A stretch of DNA of 64,000 nucleotides, taken from the NCBI GenBank assembly GCA_016743945.1, contig JADGFI010000008.1, forward strand, positions 62,001 to 126,000, given 5' to 3'. This DNA is from Desulfobacteraceae bacterium. Its GTDB lineage: Bacteria > Desulfobacterota > Desulfobacteria > Desulfobacterales > Desulfobacteraceae. This document shows, piece by piece, positions 34,709 to 44,512 of this stretch. Numbering within the stretch: the first letter of the stretch is position 1; each line of letters starts with the position of its first letter. The notes under the pieces are model-generated. The model saw only the letters and a list, made by a program, of their open reading frames with translations. It had not been told where the DNA came from and made no database searches. Both the position numbers and the translations under genes were made by a program.

Positions 34709-35994
34709 TCGTGATCCTGGTAAGCCTGGGAATTCTTCTCTCCCTTCTGCTTTTAAGTATTCCCGTGGCAGCAGCCCTTATTGCTTTAGGCTTCTCCGTG
34801 GGAACGCTTTTTTCTGATTTTCCCCTGTACCGGGCCATTGGTGAAATTTCCTGGAGTGCCGGCACTGATTTTATTCTTCTGGCCATTCCTCTTTTCGTGC
34901 TTCTCGGGGAAATACTTCTCAGGGCCGGCATTGCCCAAAAAACATATGCTGCCCTGGCCAAATGGCTTTCATGGCTGCCGGGCGGTTTGATCCACGCCAA
35001 TATCGCCACCGCTGCCATGTTTGCCGCCACTTCGGGTTCCTCCGTGGCCACGGCCGCTACCATCACCACTGTGGCGCTACCCCAGGCCAGGCGGTACAAG
35101 TACAAGGAAAGTCTTTTTGCGGGTTCCATTGCCGCCGGCGGGACCCTGGGTATCCTGATCCCGCCCTCCATTAACCTGATCGTCTACGGGTTTTTGACCA
35201 ACACCTCCATCCCCCAGCTTTTTATGGCCGGGATCGTGCCGGGCATCATTCTAACGATATTGTTCATGGTTTGTGTCCTGATCATCTGTTTGATCAGACC
35301 GGAATTTGGCGGTGTCAAGATGGAATCCACCCTTAAAGAACGGATTTCCAGTCTGGCGGACCTGATCCCGGTTTTCATGATTTTCGGCGTGGTTATCGGA
35401 TCTATCTATATGGGCATTGCCACCCCAACGGAATCCGCCGCCCTGGGTGTTCTTTTTTCTCTGGGCCTGGCCTTTCGGTACAAAGCTGTGAACCTCAACT
35501 TCATGAAGGAGATTTTTGAAGGCACCATGCGGACCACGGCCATGATCGTGCTCATCGTTACGGCAGCCAGCTTTCTCAACTTTATCCTGGACTCCATAGG
35601 CCTGGCCGAAGCCCTGACCGAGTTCGTGAATACCCTGGGACTCTCCGCGTTCAATACATTGATGGTGATCATCTTGCTCTATATTGTCCTGGGATTTTTT
35701 GTGGAAACCCTTTCCCTGATGGTCATCACCATCCCCATTGTGGCACCGGTGATGTTCGGCCTGGGATATGACCCCGTGTGGTTCGGCGTTATGGTCATCC
35801 TGCTCATTGAGATGGCATTGATTACCCCCCCCGTGGGCCTTAACCTCTATGTGGTCCAGGGTGTGCGCCAGACCGGCTCTATTAGCGAGGTAATGATGGG
35901 CAGCCTTCCCTTTGTGATCATGATCGCCATGATGATTGCTCTCCTCGTGGCTTTCCCCGATATGGCCCTTGTCCTCAGCCGTTACGTGAGCTGA
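34705..35994 (+). CDS. TRAP transporter large permease (DctM)
   Basis: A 429-aa polytopic membrane protein of normal DctM length, with about 12 helices. It contains PLFVLLGEILLRAGIAQKTY, then AAMFAATSGSSVATAATIT (Na+/substrate region) and GTLGILIPPSINLIVYGFLT, the DctM hallmark. The C-terminal half has the mirror motif LITPPVGLNLYVVQGV. It imports a carboxylate with sodium. It is the last gene of the cluster and is followed by a strong GC hairpin. Confidence 0.95.
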   Translation: MIVILVSLGILLSLLLLSIPVAAALIALGFSVGTLFSDFPLYRAIGEISWSAGTDFILLAIPLFVLLGEILLRAGIAQKTYAALAKWLSWLPGGLIHANIATAAMFAATSGSSVATAATITTVALPQARRYKYKESLFAGSIAAGGTLGILIPPSINLIVYGFLTNTSIPQLFMAGIVPGIILTILFMVCVLIICLIRPEFGGVKMESTLKERISSLADLIPVFMIFGVVIGSIYMGIATPTESAALGVLFSLGLAFRYKAVNLNFMKEIFEGTMRTTAMIVLIVTAASFLNFILDSIGLAEALTEFVNTLGLSAFNTLMVIILLYIVLGFFVETLSLMVITIPIVAPVMFGLGYDPVWFGVMVILLIEMALITPPVGLNLYVVQGVRQTGSISEVMMGSLPFVIMIAMMIALLVAFPDMALVLSRYVS

Positions 35995-36008
35995 ACCAAA
36001 AAAAAAAG

Positions 36009-36033
36009 CCGCCGCCTGGTTCCAGGGCGGCGG
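36009..36033. terminator. GC-rich terminator after dctM
   Basis: CCGCCGCC-TGG pairs with CCA-GGGCGGCGG around a two-base loop, 15 nt after the dctM stop. The upstream A run gives a T run on the opposite strand, so it may work in both directions. Confidence 0.7.
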
Positions 36034-36077
36034 TTTATCCCTCATCCAGAAAAAGCCTGTTAACTATTACCAGGGTT

Positions 36078-36470
36078 TTAACATGAGGGCTTGAGCACAG
36101 TCCCATGGGCACCTGGAACCCTGTGGACAATGATGTCTTCTGTGTTTTCTTCCCATCTATAGGTTTCATTCTTAATCTTCCACCTGGTCCGGCCGCCTCT
36201 GACCAAATTTTTGATATTATTTTTGATAATTAAAATATCTGTTACCCAGCTGTTTTTAACTCATTATGAATGGCTGTTTTGTATATAGGCCATCTCCGGT
36301 AATCAGGACACCAGATCTTGTCAGAAGAAAATATTGAGACCCGTCAATGGAGATAAGATACTGACCATTTAAAAATTGATACGAATCAAGTCGTTTGCCC
36401 CTTTGAAGCCCAAACAAGCAATCAGAAAAAATCACTTCCAGTTCCTCTGTTGGTACTTGATCCTTATATC
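36078..36470 (-). pseudogene. ISNCY-type transposase relic with internal deletion
   Basis: On the minus strand one frame reads DQVPTEELEVIFSDCLFGLQ, then RGKRLDSYQFLNGQYLISID and GSQYF, close to the LQRGKxLExFxFLxxYYLLSxDGTxxF block of ISNCY-group transposases. Further along another frame reads VRGGRTRWKIKNETYRW, matching their C-terminal GRTRWKIENETFNTLKNQG block. The middle, about 200 residues, is missing. It closes the right side of the catabolic cluster. Confidence 0.55.
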
Positions 36471-36737
36471 AAATAGTTAGAAAGATATGAGATGCAAACA
36501 CTAATTATGTTGAGTTTTTATTTTTTGGCATCTGTCGGAATACGGTTTTTTTTAATATTGCCCGAAATTTGATTGAGATTAATCCAATGTGGATATTGAA
36601 CTTGCCAAAAATAAGAAATTTTGGTAGGAGTACGTGTTTATATACTGAATTTTGACTTATATTTGGCTGGCTGTTTAAAAACCTTTAGATAGCTGGCCAT
36701 AATAGTATTAATAAACATCCCTTTCTGGAGGCTTTTT
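36471..36737. other. guaB leader region
   Basis: AT-rich leader between the transposase relic and guaB. No gene or known riboswitch was recognised; a GGAGG site precedes the guaB start. Confidence 0.35.
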
Positions 36738-38207
36738 ATGTCCTATATACTATCCGATGAAGGATTATCATTTGATGATGTCCTTCTTGTTCCCGATTAT
36801 TCAGCCATTTTACCCGATGAAGTCACCACCCGGGCACGGCTAACAAAAGAACTTGAACTCAACGTTCCCATTGTCAGTGCTGCCATGGACACTGTTACAG
36901 AGGCACATACCGCCATCAGCATGGCAAGGAGCGGGGGACTTGGCTTTATCCACCGAAACTTGAGCATTGAAGAACAGGCCATTGAGGTGGACCGGGTAAA
37001 GAAATCGGAAAGCGGTATGATAGTAGATCCGGTTACGATCCATCCGGATGCGTTAATTTCCGAGGTGCTGCAGATCATGGCAAAATATCGGATTTCTGGA
37101 GTTCCTGTAACTGTCGGAGATAAATTGGTGGGGATTGTTACCAACCGGGACTTAAGGTTTGAGACCCAGCTTGATAAACCGGTCCGGTCTGTTATGACCC
37201 ATGAAAATCTGGTCACGGTTCCTGAACGCTGTACCCTGGAAGAGTCTAAAATAATGCTCCACAAGCACAGAATTGAAAAATTGCTGGTGGTGGACAAGGA
37301 AGGCAAACTCAAGGGATTGATCACCATCAAGGATATTGAGAAAATTAAAAAATATCCCAATGCCTGCAAGGATTCTTTGGGCAGGCTTCGGGCCGGTGCT
37401 GCCATCGGTGTCGGGTCCGATATGATGGCGCGGGTTCAGGCCCTGATGCGGGCCCATGCCGATGCCCTGGTCATTGACACCTCCCATGGCCATTCCAAAA
37501 ATGTAATGGATGCCATTCAAAAAATCAAAGCAGCCTTTCCCGACTGCCAGTTGGTTGCCGGGAACGTGGCCACGGAATTAGGGGCAAAGGCACTCATTGA
37601 TGCCGGTGCCGATGCCGTAAAAATCGGAATCGGGCCGGGTTCCATTTGTACTACCCGTATTGTTGCAGGGGTAGGAGTTCCCCAGCTTACGGCCATCCAA
37701 AACTGCAAGGAAATATCAAAAAAAACCGGTGTGCCCATTATTGCAGATGGGGGCATCAAGTTTTCCGGGGATATTGCCAAAGCACTGGGGGCAGGCGCCA
37801 ATTGTGTGATGCTGGGCAGTCTTTTGGCCGGCACCAAGGAAAGTCCCGGCGAACTTGTGATTTATCAAGGCCGTTCCTACAAGGCATATAGGGGCATGGG
37901 GTCTGTGGAGGCCATGAAACAGGGCAGTTCCGATCGATATTACCAAAAAGACACGGATGAGGATGAGGAATTGGTACCTGAAGGAATTGTCGGCAGGATT
38001 CCCTATCGGGGAACGATCCGGGAAAATATTGTCCAGATGATCGGCGGACTCAAGGCCGGCATGGGATATTTGGGGGCCGCCACAGTTAAAGAACTCCACG
38101 AAAAAGCCAAATTTATCCGGATCTCTTCCGCCGGGCTCAAGGAGAGCCATGTCCATGATGTTGTGATTACAAAAGAAGCCCCCAACTACCGAGTGGGGAG
38201 TAATTAA
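36738..38207 (+). CDS. guaB: IMP dehydrogenase
   Basis: Catalyses the NAD-dependent oxidation of IMP to XMP, the committed step of GMP synthesis. The 489-aa protein starts with [20 protein letters not shown] and has two CBS domains inserted at about 95-205 ([20 protein letters not shown]). The catalytic loop [15 protein letters not shown] contains Cys304, and the flap region has [21 protein letters not shown] stands upstream. dnaE follows after only 6 nt, so the two are probably cotranscribed. Confidence 0.98.
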   Translation: MSYILSDEGLSFDDVLLVPDYSAILPDEVTTRARLTKELELNVPIVSAAMDTVTEAHTAISMARSGGLGFIHRNLSIEEQAIEVDRVKKSESGMIVDPVTIHPDALISEVLQIMAKYRISGVPVTVGDKLVGIVTNRDLRFETQLDKPVRSVMTHENLVTVPERCTLEESKIMLHKHRIEKLLVVDKEGKLKGLITIKDIEKIKKYPNACKDSLGRLRAGAAIGVGSDMMARVQALMRAHADALVIDTSHGHSKNVMDAIQKIKAAFPDCQLVAGNVATELGAKALIDAGADAVKIGIGPGSICTTRIVAGVGVPQLTAIQNCKEISKKTGVPIIADGGIKFSGDIAKALGAGANCVMLGSLLAGTKESPGELVIYQGRSYKAYRGMGSVEAMKQGSSDRYYQKDTDEDEELVPEGIVGRIPYRGTIRENIVQMIGGLKAGMGYLGAATVKELHEKAKFIRISSAGLKESHVHDVVITKEAPNYRVGSN

Positions 38208-38213
38208 AAACCC

Positions 38214-41200
38214 ATGGCAGATATAGCTTCTCCGTTTTACCATCTGCACGTTCACACTGAGTTTTCCCTGCTGGATGGGGCCATACGACTGGATTCGCTT
38301 TTTAAACGATGCCAGGAGTATGGCATGGATGCCGTATCCATAACAGATCACGGCACCATGTTCGGTGTGGCGGAATTCTATGAAAAAGCAAACAAGGTGG
38401 GTATTAAACCGATTATCGGTTGTGAAGTGTATGTGGCGCCTAGAACCTTGAATGACAGAACCCAGCAGGATCACAAGGGATTGAACCATCTGGTGCTGCT
38501 GGCCAAGGACAGGCAAGGGTATGCCAACCTGTGCAAGCTTGTCTCCATAGCCCAGCTCAAGGGGTTTTATTATAAACCCCGGATTGACAGGGCGTTGCTG
38601 GCCGCTCACTCCGAGGGCCTGATCGGCTTGTCTGCCTGTTTGAAAGGAGATATTCCCCAGGCCATCTTGCAAGATAATATGGAGGCGGCTGATGCGGCGG
38701 CTCACTATTACATAAATACCCTGGGAGAGGGAAATTTTTACCTGGAAGTCCAGGAAAATGGCATGGAAATCCAGCACAAGGTTAATGCCGGAATTGCCGA
38801 TATAAGTCAGCGGTTGTCCATTCCCATGGTGGCCACCAATGATTGTCACTACTTGTCCAAAGGGGATGCCAAGGCCCACGAGATACTTTTGTGCATCCAG
38901 ACAGGGAGTACAATTAACAGCGAGAAACGATTTAAATTTGATTCAGATGAGCTTTATTTTAAATCTTCCCAGGAGATGGAAGCCTCCCTTGGCCGCTATT
39001 CCGGCGCCATTGAAAATACCCGGGAAGTGATGGAAAAGTGCAATGTGGTGTTTGATAAAAAGAGCTATCATTTCCCCCGATATGCCCAGACCGAAGAAGA
39101 GTCCGAGGACGATCTTTTCAAAGAAAAGGCCATGGCCGGTTTTGAAGATAGATTTCGTCTGATCAAGGCAAACAATCCGACTGTGGATGAACCCCTTTAC
39201 CGGGAGCGGCTCAAGTACGAGATAGATATTATCTTGAACATGGGGTTCCCCGGATATTTTCTCATTGTGGCGGATTTTATAGAATATGCCAACAAGGTCG
39301 GGGTTCCGGTCGGGCCGGGCAGGGGGTCTGCTGCAGGGTCCATGGTGGCTTATGCCATGGGCATTACAGCTCTCGATCCAATCGAACACGGACTGATTTT
39401 TGAACGGTTTCTTAATCCCGCCCGGATTTCCATGCCGGATATTGATGTGGATTTTTGTATTGAAGGCCGGGACAAGGTGTATCAATATACCATTGAGCGG
39501 TATGGCGGACCTGAGTATGTCTGCCAGATTATCACCTTTGGCCGGCTCAAGGCTAAGGCGGTGATTCGGGACGTGGGAAGAGCCCTTGGGGTTTTGTTGT
39601 CTGAAGTGGATGAAATTGCCAAGATGATCCCGGACAATGTCAAAAATCTGACCCAAGCCCTTGAGGAAGTACCAGCTATCCGGGCAAAATGTGAAGAATC
39701 CGAAGAAAAAACCCAGATGCTGGAAATTGCCATGCTTCTAGAAGGCTTGCCTCGGCATGCTTCTACCCATGCTGCCGGCGTGGTGGTGGCAGACAAACCC
39801 CTGAACGAATACCTGCCCCTTTTTAGAGGGAAGGAAGGGGAAACCATTACCCAGTTTGATATGAATTATACGGAAAAACTGGGGTTGGTAAAGTTTGATT
39901 TCCTAGGATTGCGAAACCTGACAGTTATCAAAAACTGTATTGCCCTCATTGAAAAACAGGGAAAAGTTGCCCCTGACCTGCTCCAGCTGGACTATGCGGA
40001 TAAAAAGACATTTGAGCTGCTGCAAAACGCGGATACCACCGGTGTATTCCAGCTTGAAAGCAGCGGCATGAAAGAGCTGATTACCCGGCTTAAACCCGCC
40101 AGTTTTTCCGATATTGTGGCCCTGGTGGCCCTGTATCGGCCCGGCCCCCTGGACAGCGGTATGGCCGATTCCTATGTGGAAAGGAAAAATGGCCGGGAAG
40201 AGGTGGTTTATCTTTTTGATGAACTCAAAGAGGTTCTTGAAGAAACCTATGGGGTTATTCTTTACCAGGAACAGGTGATGAAAATCGGCGGTGTTCTGGC
40301 AAACTACACCATGGCAGATGCCGATGGGCTTAGAAAGGCCATGGGTAAAAAAATTGCTGCCATGATGGAAGAACACAGGGGGATGTTTGTAAAGGGTGCC
40401 ACTGCTAATGGCCATGACCCGAAAAAAGCGGCAGAACTTTTTGATCTCATGGAAAAATTCGGGGGATACGGGTTTAACAAATCCCATAGTGCTGCCTATG
40501 CCCTTATTGCCTACCAGACCGCCTATTTAAAGGCCAATTTTCCCCTGGAGTTTATTGCAGCGCTCATGACCAGTGAACGGAACAACTCCGATGCGGTCAT
40601 AAAATACATGGATGAATGCCGGGGCCACAATATCCGAGTGTTGCCGCCGGATGTCAATGAGAGTGATTCCCATTTTACCGTGTCCGATGGATGTATCCGT
40701 TTTGGTTTGGCAGCCGTAAAAGGAATAGGGGATGCCGCCATTGAATCCATTGTGGTTATTCGGGAAAATGAGGACGGACCCTATACAAGTCTCTATGATT
40801 TTTGCGAGCGTGTGAACACCAGTAAGGCCAATAAAAAGGTATTGGAGGCATTGATCAAATGCGGCGCCTTCGATGCAAGCCGTGCAAAGCGAAGCCAGAT
40901 GATGGCGGTTCTGGAAGATGCCCTGGACCATGGCAACCGAATTCAGCGAGAAAAGGCGGATTCCCAACTGGACTTGTTTGCCGACTCCAACATGGGTGCG
41001 GTACTTCCCGAGAGTCTTCCCAAATTTCCGAACATTGAAGAGTGGGAGGACAATGTGTTGCTGGGACTGGAAAAGGAAGCCCTGGGATTTTATATTACCG
41101 GGCATCCCATGGATAAGTATACGGATATTATTCAAAAATTTGCTAATGTCACCACCACAAGTCTTCCGGATATGCAAAATGAACGAATGATTCGCATGGG

Positions 41201-41747
41201 CGGTACCATAAAGGTTTTAAAGGTCCATAAGACCAAAAAAGGGGACATGATGGCCTTTTGTGCCATTGAAGATCAATCCGCCAGTGTAGAGGTGGTTATT
41301 TTCCCAAATCTTTACGCCAAGATCCACCCGCTTCTGGCAGAGGAACAGATTGTAATTTTGGAAGCTGAAGTCCAGAAAACGGAAAATATTGTCAAGCTTA
41401 TTGCAGAAAAAATTGTTCCCATTGACAGGGCCGGACAAGAATGGACCAGCGGTATTCTCATTGATGTGGATGCTGCAAAGTTTGGTACCGAGGTTCTGGA
41501 GCAATTAAAGCCCATTATCGAACAATATCCTGGAGATTGTACCTCTTGTTTGAAAATCAAGATTGAGGATAGCAACCCTCCGGTTCTGGTTAAATTGTCC
41601 GATGAATTTATGACCTGTTCTGACCCTGTCTTTTTCAACCAAGTGGAAACACTTTTGGGTGAGGGGTGTATCGAAACCCGGTGTGCTCCTGTAGCTGCAA
41701 AGGAAAAAAAGAAGAAACGGTGGCAGAAAAAAAATAATGGCGGTTAA
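38214..41747 (+). CDS. dnaE: DNA polymerase III alpha subunit
   Basis: The replicative polymerase (1177 aa). The N-terminal PHP domain starts FYHLHVHTEFSLLDGAIRLD with TDHGTMFG. The palm carries GPGRGSAAGSMVAYAMGI and the catalytic PDIDVDFC triad of Asp residues. The C-terminal part has helix-hairpin-helix and OB-fold regions (MIRMGGTIKVLKVHKTKKGD). The motif SQLDLF near residue 917 fits the sliding-clamp-binding site. The end is a very basic KEKKKKRWQKKN tail. It follows guaB by 6 nt. Confidence 0.98.
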   Translation: MADIASPFYHLHVHTEFSLLDGAIRLDSLFKRCQEYGMDAVSITDHGTMFGVAEFYEKANKVGIKPIIGCEVYVAPRTLNDRTQQDHKGLNHLVLLAKDRQGYANLCKLVSIAQLKGFYYKPRIDRALLAAHSEGLIGLSACLKGDIPQAILQDNMEAADAAAHYYINTLGEGNFYLEVQENGMEIQHKVNAGIADISQRLSIPMVATNDCHYLSKGDAKAHEILLCIQTGSTINSEKRFKFDSDELYFKSSQEMEASLGRYSGAIENTREVMEKCNVVFDKKSYHFPRYAQTEEESEDDLFKEKAMAGFEDRFRLIKANNPTVDEPLYRERLKYEIDIILNMGFPGYFLIVADFIEYANKVGVPVGPGRGSAAGSMVAYAMGITALDPIEHGLIFERFLNPARISMPDIDVDFCIEGRDKVYQYTIERYGGPEYVCQIITFGRLKAKAVIRDVGRALGVLLSEVDEIAKMIPDNVKNLTQALEEVPAIRAKCEESEEKTQMLEIAMLLEGLPRHASTHAAGVVVADKPLNEYLPLFRGKEGETITQFDMNYTEKLGLVKFDFLGLRNLTVIKNCIALIEKQGKVAPDLLQLDYADKKTFELLQNADTTGVFQLESSGMKELITRLKPASFSDIVALVALYRPGPLDSGMADSYVERKNGREEVVYLFDELKEVLEETYGVILYQEQVMKIGGVLANYTMADADGLRKAMGKKIAAMMEEHRGMFVKGATANGHDPKKAAELFDLMEKFGGYGFNKSHSAAYALIAYQTAYLKANFPLEFIAALMTSERNNSDAVIKYMDECRGHNIRVLPPDVNESDSHFTVSDGCIRFGLAAVKGIGDAAIESIVVIRENEDGPYTSLYDFCERVNTSKANKKVLEALIKCGAFDASRAKRSQMMAVLEDALDHGNRIQREKADSQLDLFADSNMGAVLPESLPKFPNIEEWEDNVLLGLEKEALGFYITGHPMDKYTDIIQKFANVTTTSLPDMQNERMIRMGGTIKVLKVHKTKKGDMMAFCAIEDQSASVEVVIFPNLYAKIHPLLAEEQIVILEAEVQKTENIVKLIAEKIVPIDRAGQEWTSGILIDVDAAKFGTEVLEQLKPIIEQYPGDCTSCLKIKIEDSNPPVLVKLSDEFMTCSDPVFFNQVETLLGEGCIETRCAPVAAKEKKKKRWQKKNNGG

Positions 41748-41756
41748 ACTTAAATT

Positions 41757-42155
41757 TTAATTTTCGATTTCAGGCACCATATTATTTTCCTTCACCACAA
41801 GCTGATTCTCAACGGCTATAACCCCTTCAACTCCCCGGGCAAGATCAGCGGCCATGCGTTTTTGGGAATTAGTTTGTGCTGTTCCCGTAAGATAGACGAT
41901 CCCATTGTAAACATCCACATCAATGGGACCGGCCTTGACAAAATCATCTGAAATCATCTTGGTTTTTACCCTGGCACAAACGATGGTATCTTCCCAGGTG
42001 GTGGAAAAAGAGCGAGGGCTGCCGGGGTCTAAGGGAGCGCTAAATACCGGAGAGGCGTCATTTTGGGAGCCACAACCTGTTAATACGAACCCGAAAAACA
42101 ATCCAAAAAGGATGGCAAGCATCAGAAATCTGATTTGAAATAATTGTTTTTTCAT
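41757..42155 (-). CDS. BON-domain lipoprotein
   Basis: A 132-aa exported protein from the ATG at 42155. The signal peptide ends in the lipobox LTGC, so the mature protein is a lipoprotein. One BON domain follows (WEDTIVCARVKTKMISDDFV, VYNGIVYLTGTAQTNSQKRM, GVEGVIAVENQLVV). BON domains (OsmY type) bind membranes and are linked to envelope stress. The open frame extends upstream to 42206 but would hide the signal peptide. Stop lies 9 nt from the convergent dnaE stop. Confidence 0.85.
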   Translation of the reverse strand: MKKQLFQIRFLMLAILFGLFFGFVLTGCGSQNDASPVFSAPLDPGSPRSFSTTWEDTIVCARVKTKMISDDFVKAGPIDVDVYNGIVYLTGTAQTNSQKRMAADLARGVEGVIAVENQLVVKENNMVPEIEN

Positions 42156-42189
42156 ATTACCATGCTTCGGCCATGCCCGGCCATGCCTG

Positions 42190-42450
42190 TTATTCAAAAT
42201 CATCAAGATTCAGGTTATCAAGATCCGATAGATCCATATCCTTTAGTAAGTCATCTTGATCGGGAATAATGCTATCTTTAAGCACAAGAGGTGGCCTTTT
42301 TTGCTTCACGATGGGGGCGGTTTCTTCGGTTATCTTTTTACTCGAAGAGATTTTTTCCAACATTGCCAGAGCACCAAGGTAGAGGAAATACCCCAGGCCA
42401 ATCATATTAAAAAGAAGAATAAGAATTCCAAAAAAATTTTTTACCAGCAT
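42190..42450 (-). CDS. Small membrane protein with acidic tail
   Basis: An 86-aa protein with one N-terminal helix (about residues 5-32, FGILILLFNMIGLGYFLYLG) and a cytoplasmic tail that ends strikingly acidic, DLLKDMDLSDLDNLNLDDFE. I do not recognise a family. Similar short proteins with LD-rich ends occur in related sulfate reducers. It lies 34 nt ahead of the BON lipoprotein and is probably cotranscribed with it. Confidence 0.6.
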   Translation of the reverse strand: MLVKNFFGILILLFNMIGLGYFLYLGALAMLEKISSSKKITEETAPIVKQKRPPLVLKDSIIPDQDDLLKDMDLSDLDNLNLDDFE

Positions 42451-42550
42451 AAGATCCTAATTTTTTTTAATTTGTTTGACGCTTAAAGCATTAGTGTTTA
42501 TATATAATCTTTAAAAATGATACAAGGATTTTTATGAGAAAGGATCGACA

Positions 42551-43315
42551 ATGAGCTGGCTTGGAAAAATGATTGGCGGAACCATAGGTTTTGCTTTGGG
42601 AGGGCCCCTTGGTGCCGTGGCAGGTGCTGCCTTCGGACATACTTTTGTGGACAAGAAAGAAGAGGTCTATCTTAAGTCCATACCGGGCGGACAGAGTGCT
42701 TTATCCTCCAATGAAGAAGCCCAGTTAATATTTTTTACAGCTGCTTTTTCCATGCTGGCCAAAATCTGTAAAGCAGACGGACAAATTTCGGAAAAAGAAA
42801 TTCAGGCGGTTGAAACTTTTATGGCCCGGGATCTTCAGTTGGACCCGGAGGGCCAGGAAACTGCCAAACGAATATTTAGGCAGGCCATTGACTCTCCCGA
42901 AGCATTTGAAGCATTTGCCCGTCAATTCTATATTGTTTTCAGGACCCAACCCAATATCATCGAATTGATGGTGGATATTTTGTTACGGGTATCCACGGCA
43001 GACGGCCATATCTCTTCGAAAGAAGAATCCATGATTTTGGCTGCCATCGGTATTTTTAATGTTTCCGACACTGATTATACCCGAATGAAATCAAAGTATG
43101 TACGGGTGACCAACAAATACTATGCTGTACTTAAGTGTGATGAAAGTGCATCCAATGAAGAGATCAAGAAAAAGTACAGATCCCTGGTTACCGAATACCA
43201 TCCTGATAAAATTGAAGCCAAAGGACTGCCTGAAGAATTTATCAAATTTGCCAATGATAAATTCAGGGAAATCCAGGAAGCCTATGAACACATTAAAATT
43301 GAAAGAGGTCTGTAA
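42551..43315 (+). CDS. DjlA-like co-chaperone (TerB and J domains)
   Basis: A 254-aa protein with a glycine-rich N-terminal stretch (GGTIGFALGGPLGAVAG) that may touch the membrane, a TerB-like helical domain (about 50-175, with CKADGQISEKEIQAVETFM and STADGHISSKEESMIL metal-site repeats) and a C-terminal J domain (about 190-250) with EYHPDKI, the HPD motif that stimulates DnaK. The architecture equals E. coli DjlA except that the N-terminus is not a standard membrane helix. Its stop codon is inside the left arm of a strong terminator. Confidence 0.9.
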   Translation: MSWLGKMIGGTIGFALGGPLGAVAGAAFGHTFVDKKEEVYLKSIPGGQSALSSNEEAQLIFFTAAFSMLAKICKADGQISEKEIQAVETFMARDLQLDPEGQETAKRIFRQAIDSPEAFEAFARQFYIVFRTQPNIIELMVDILLRVSTADGHISSKEESMILAAIGIFNVSDTDYTRMKSKYVRVTNKYYAVLKCDESASNEEIKKKYRSLVTEYHPDKIEAKGLPEEFIKFANDKFREIQEAYEHIKIERGL

Positions 43316-43336
43316 GTAAACCTTACAGACCTCTTT
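43302..43336. terminator. Bidirectional terminator between convergent genes
   Basis: A perfect 15-bp stem, AAAGAGGTCTGTAAG (43302-43316) with its complement at 43322-43336, around a 5-nt loop. The DjlA-like stop codon lies in the left arm. It serves both this gene and the Fe-S gene on the other strand. Confidence 0.8.
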
Positions 43337-43386
43337 AGGAGAAATAAACCCTAATACGTTAGGGGTTCCCTAGGATAGGCTCCGTC

Positions 43387-44463
43387 CTAAAAAAGGCCTT
43401 TTTCCTTGGCCATATTCATATAGGTGTCAACTATGGTTTGGGGCGGTTCCCACCTTTCGGTCGCGACCTTGTCCCTGAGGGCAATGGCGTCAAACTCGCA
43501 GACCGTCACGCATAATCCGCAGCCAATACATCGGTCCATGTTTACCGTTGCCACACTGTTGTCATCCTCCATCTCAATGGCATCCATTTCGATGGCATCC
43601 ATGGGGCAGATATCCTCACAGGCCTGGCATCCGGAGCATAGCTCTTGATCCACTGTGGCCTGGTAATTGGAATTTACTATTTTTGCAGGGGCTTGGGTTT
43701 TCTTGATATTGCTTAAAATCTGGCAGCAACAGTCACAGCAAAGACAGATATTAACGGGTTTTACGGAATTGGAGGGTTGGGGTACCAATCCTTGCTTAAC
43801 CCCTTTTTTGACAATCTCAATGGCTTCTTCCTGGGTAATAGTCCTTCCGATGCCCCGGCTTTCGTAAATATAGGCGCCCCCGCCAAAGACCAGGCAGGCT
43901 TCTTCCATTTTACCGCATCCCTTGTCCACCATGGTATGTTCTCGTCTGCAGATACAGGGGGCGACCAGTATTTTGGACTGGGTTTTGATCAATTCTTCAA
44001 GGTGCTCATGGTCCATGATATTAAGTTCTGTGGTAACAGATTTTGTTACAGGAACAACCCGCAATTGCTGGGTTTTGGTTTTTCCAAGGGATTTCATCAA
44101 ATGGGGAACATATTCGTTGAAATCCTTGATTAATTCCGGGGTCAGGCGGTTGACCTGATATTCCCAGATTCCCACCACAAATTGGGCGAACATGAATACG
44201 TCTTGCCCGTTTCGATGGACATGGACGATCAACCCTTTTTGTCCCATTTTTATGAGCATGGGCAGGATATCTTCGGGGGCGTTATTGGACCTTTGGGCAA
44301 TCACCTCAACCGATTCGGGCATCATGACCAAAGACAGGGTCAGTTCAGCTTCTTTTGGCGTAAACAATTGTTTTAAGATTCTAAGCTCAACTCCAGATTC
44401 TGTTTCAGGATATCCGCCCGGTGTGTTATCAAGATGAACAGCAAGTTTTTTATACACTTCCAT
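43387..44463 (-). CDS. 4Fe-4S ferredoxin-type protein
   Basis: A 358-aa cytoplasmic iron-sulfur protein. The N-terminal about 200 residues have winged-helix character (RILKQLFTPKEAELTLSLVM and MPESVEVIAQRSN). A cysteine-rich middle (APCICRREHTMVDKGCGKME, NICLCCDCCC) leads to two classical C-terminal clusters, CSGCQACEDICP and CIGCGLCVTVCE. Similar proteins are abundant in sulfate reducers, and their redox partners are unknown. A small in-frame duplication, MDAIE twice in a row, lies just after the first cluster. It follows mtaB by 49 nt and may share its transcript. Confidence 0.8.
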   Translation of the reverse strand: MEVYKKLAVHLDNTPGGYPETESGVELRILKQLFTPKEAELTLSLVMMPESVEVIAQRSNNAPEDILPMLIKMGQKGLIVHVHRNGQDVFMFAQFVVGIWEYQVNRLTPELIKDFNEYVPHLMKSLGKTKTQQLRVVPVTKSVTTELNIMDHEHLEELIKTQSKILVAPCICRREHTMVDKGCGKMEEACLVFGGGAYIYESRGIGRTITQEEAIEIVKKGVKQGLVPQPSNSVKPVNICLCCDCCCQILSNIKKTQAPAKIVNSNYQATVDQELCSGCQACEDICPMDAIEMDAIEMEDDNSVATVNMDRCIGCGLCVTVCEFDAIALRDKVATERWEPPQTIVDTYMNMAKEKGLF

Positions 44464-44512
44464 GTTTGCAACTCTCCGATATAATGGGTGTTAATCAGTT
44501 CTATTAATCAGG

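Noticed and set aside
35251..36045. 264-codon minus-strand open frame rich in His, Asp and Asn
   Set aside because: Antisense to dctM; the odd composition is what hydrophobic codons give on the other strand.
37716..38879. 387-codon minus-strand open frame across guaB and dnaE
   Set aside because: Antisense to two unmistakable housekeeping genes; composition reflects the opposite strand's codon pattern.
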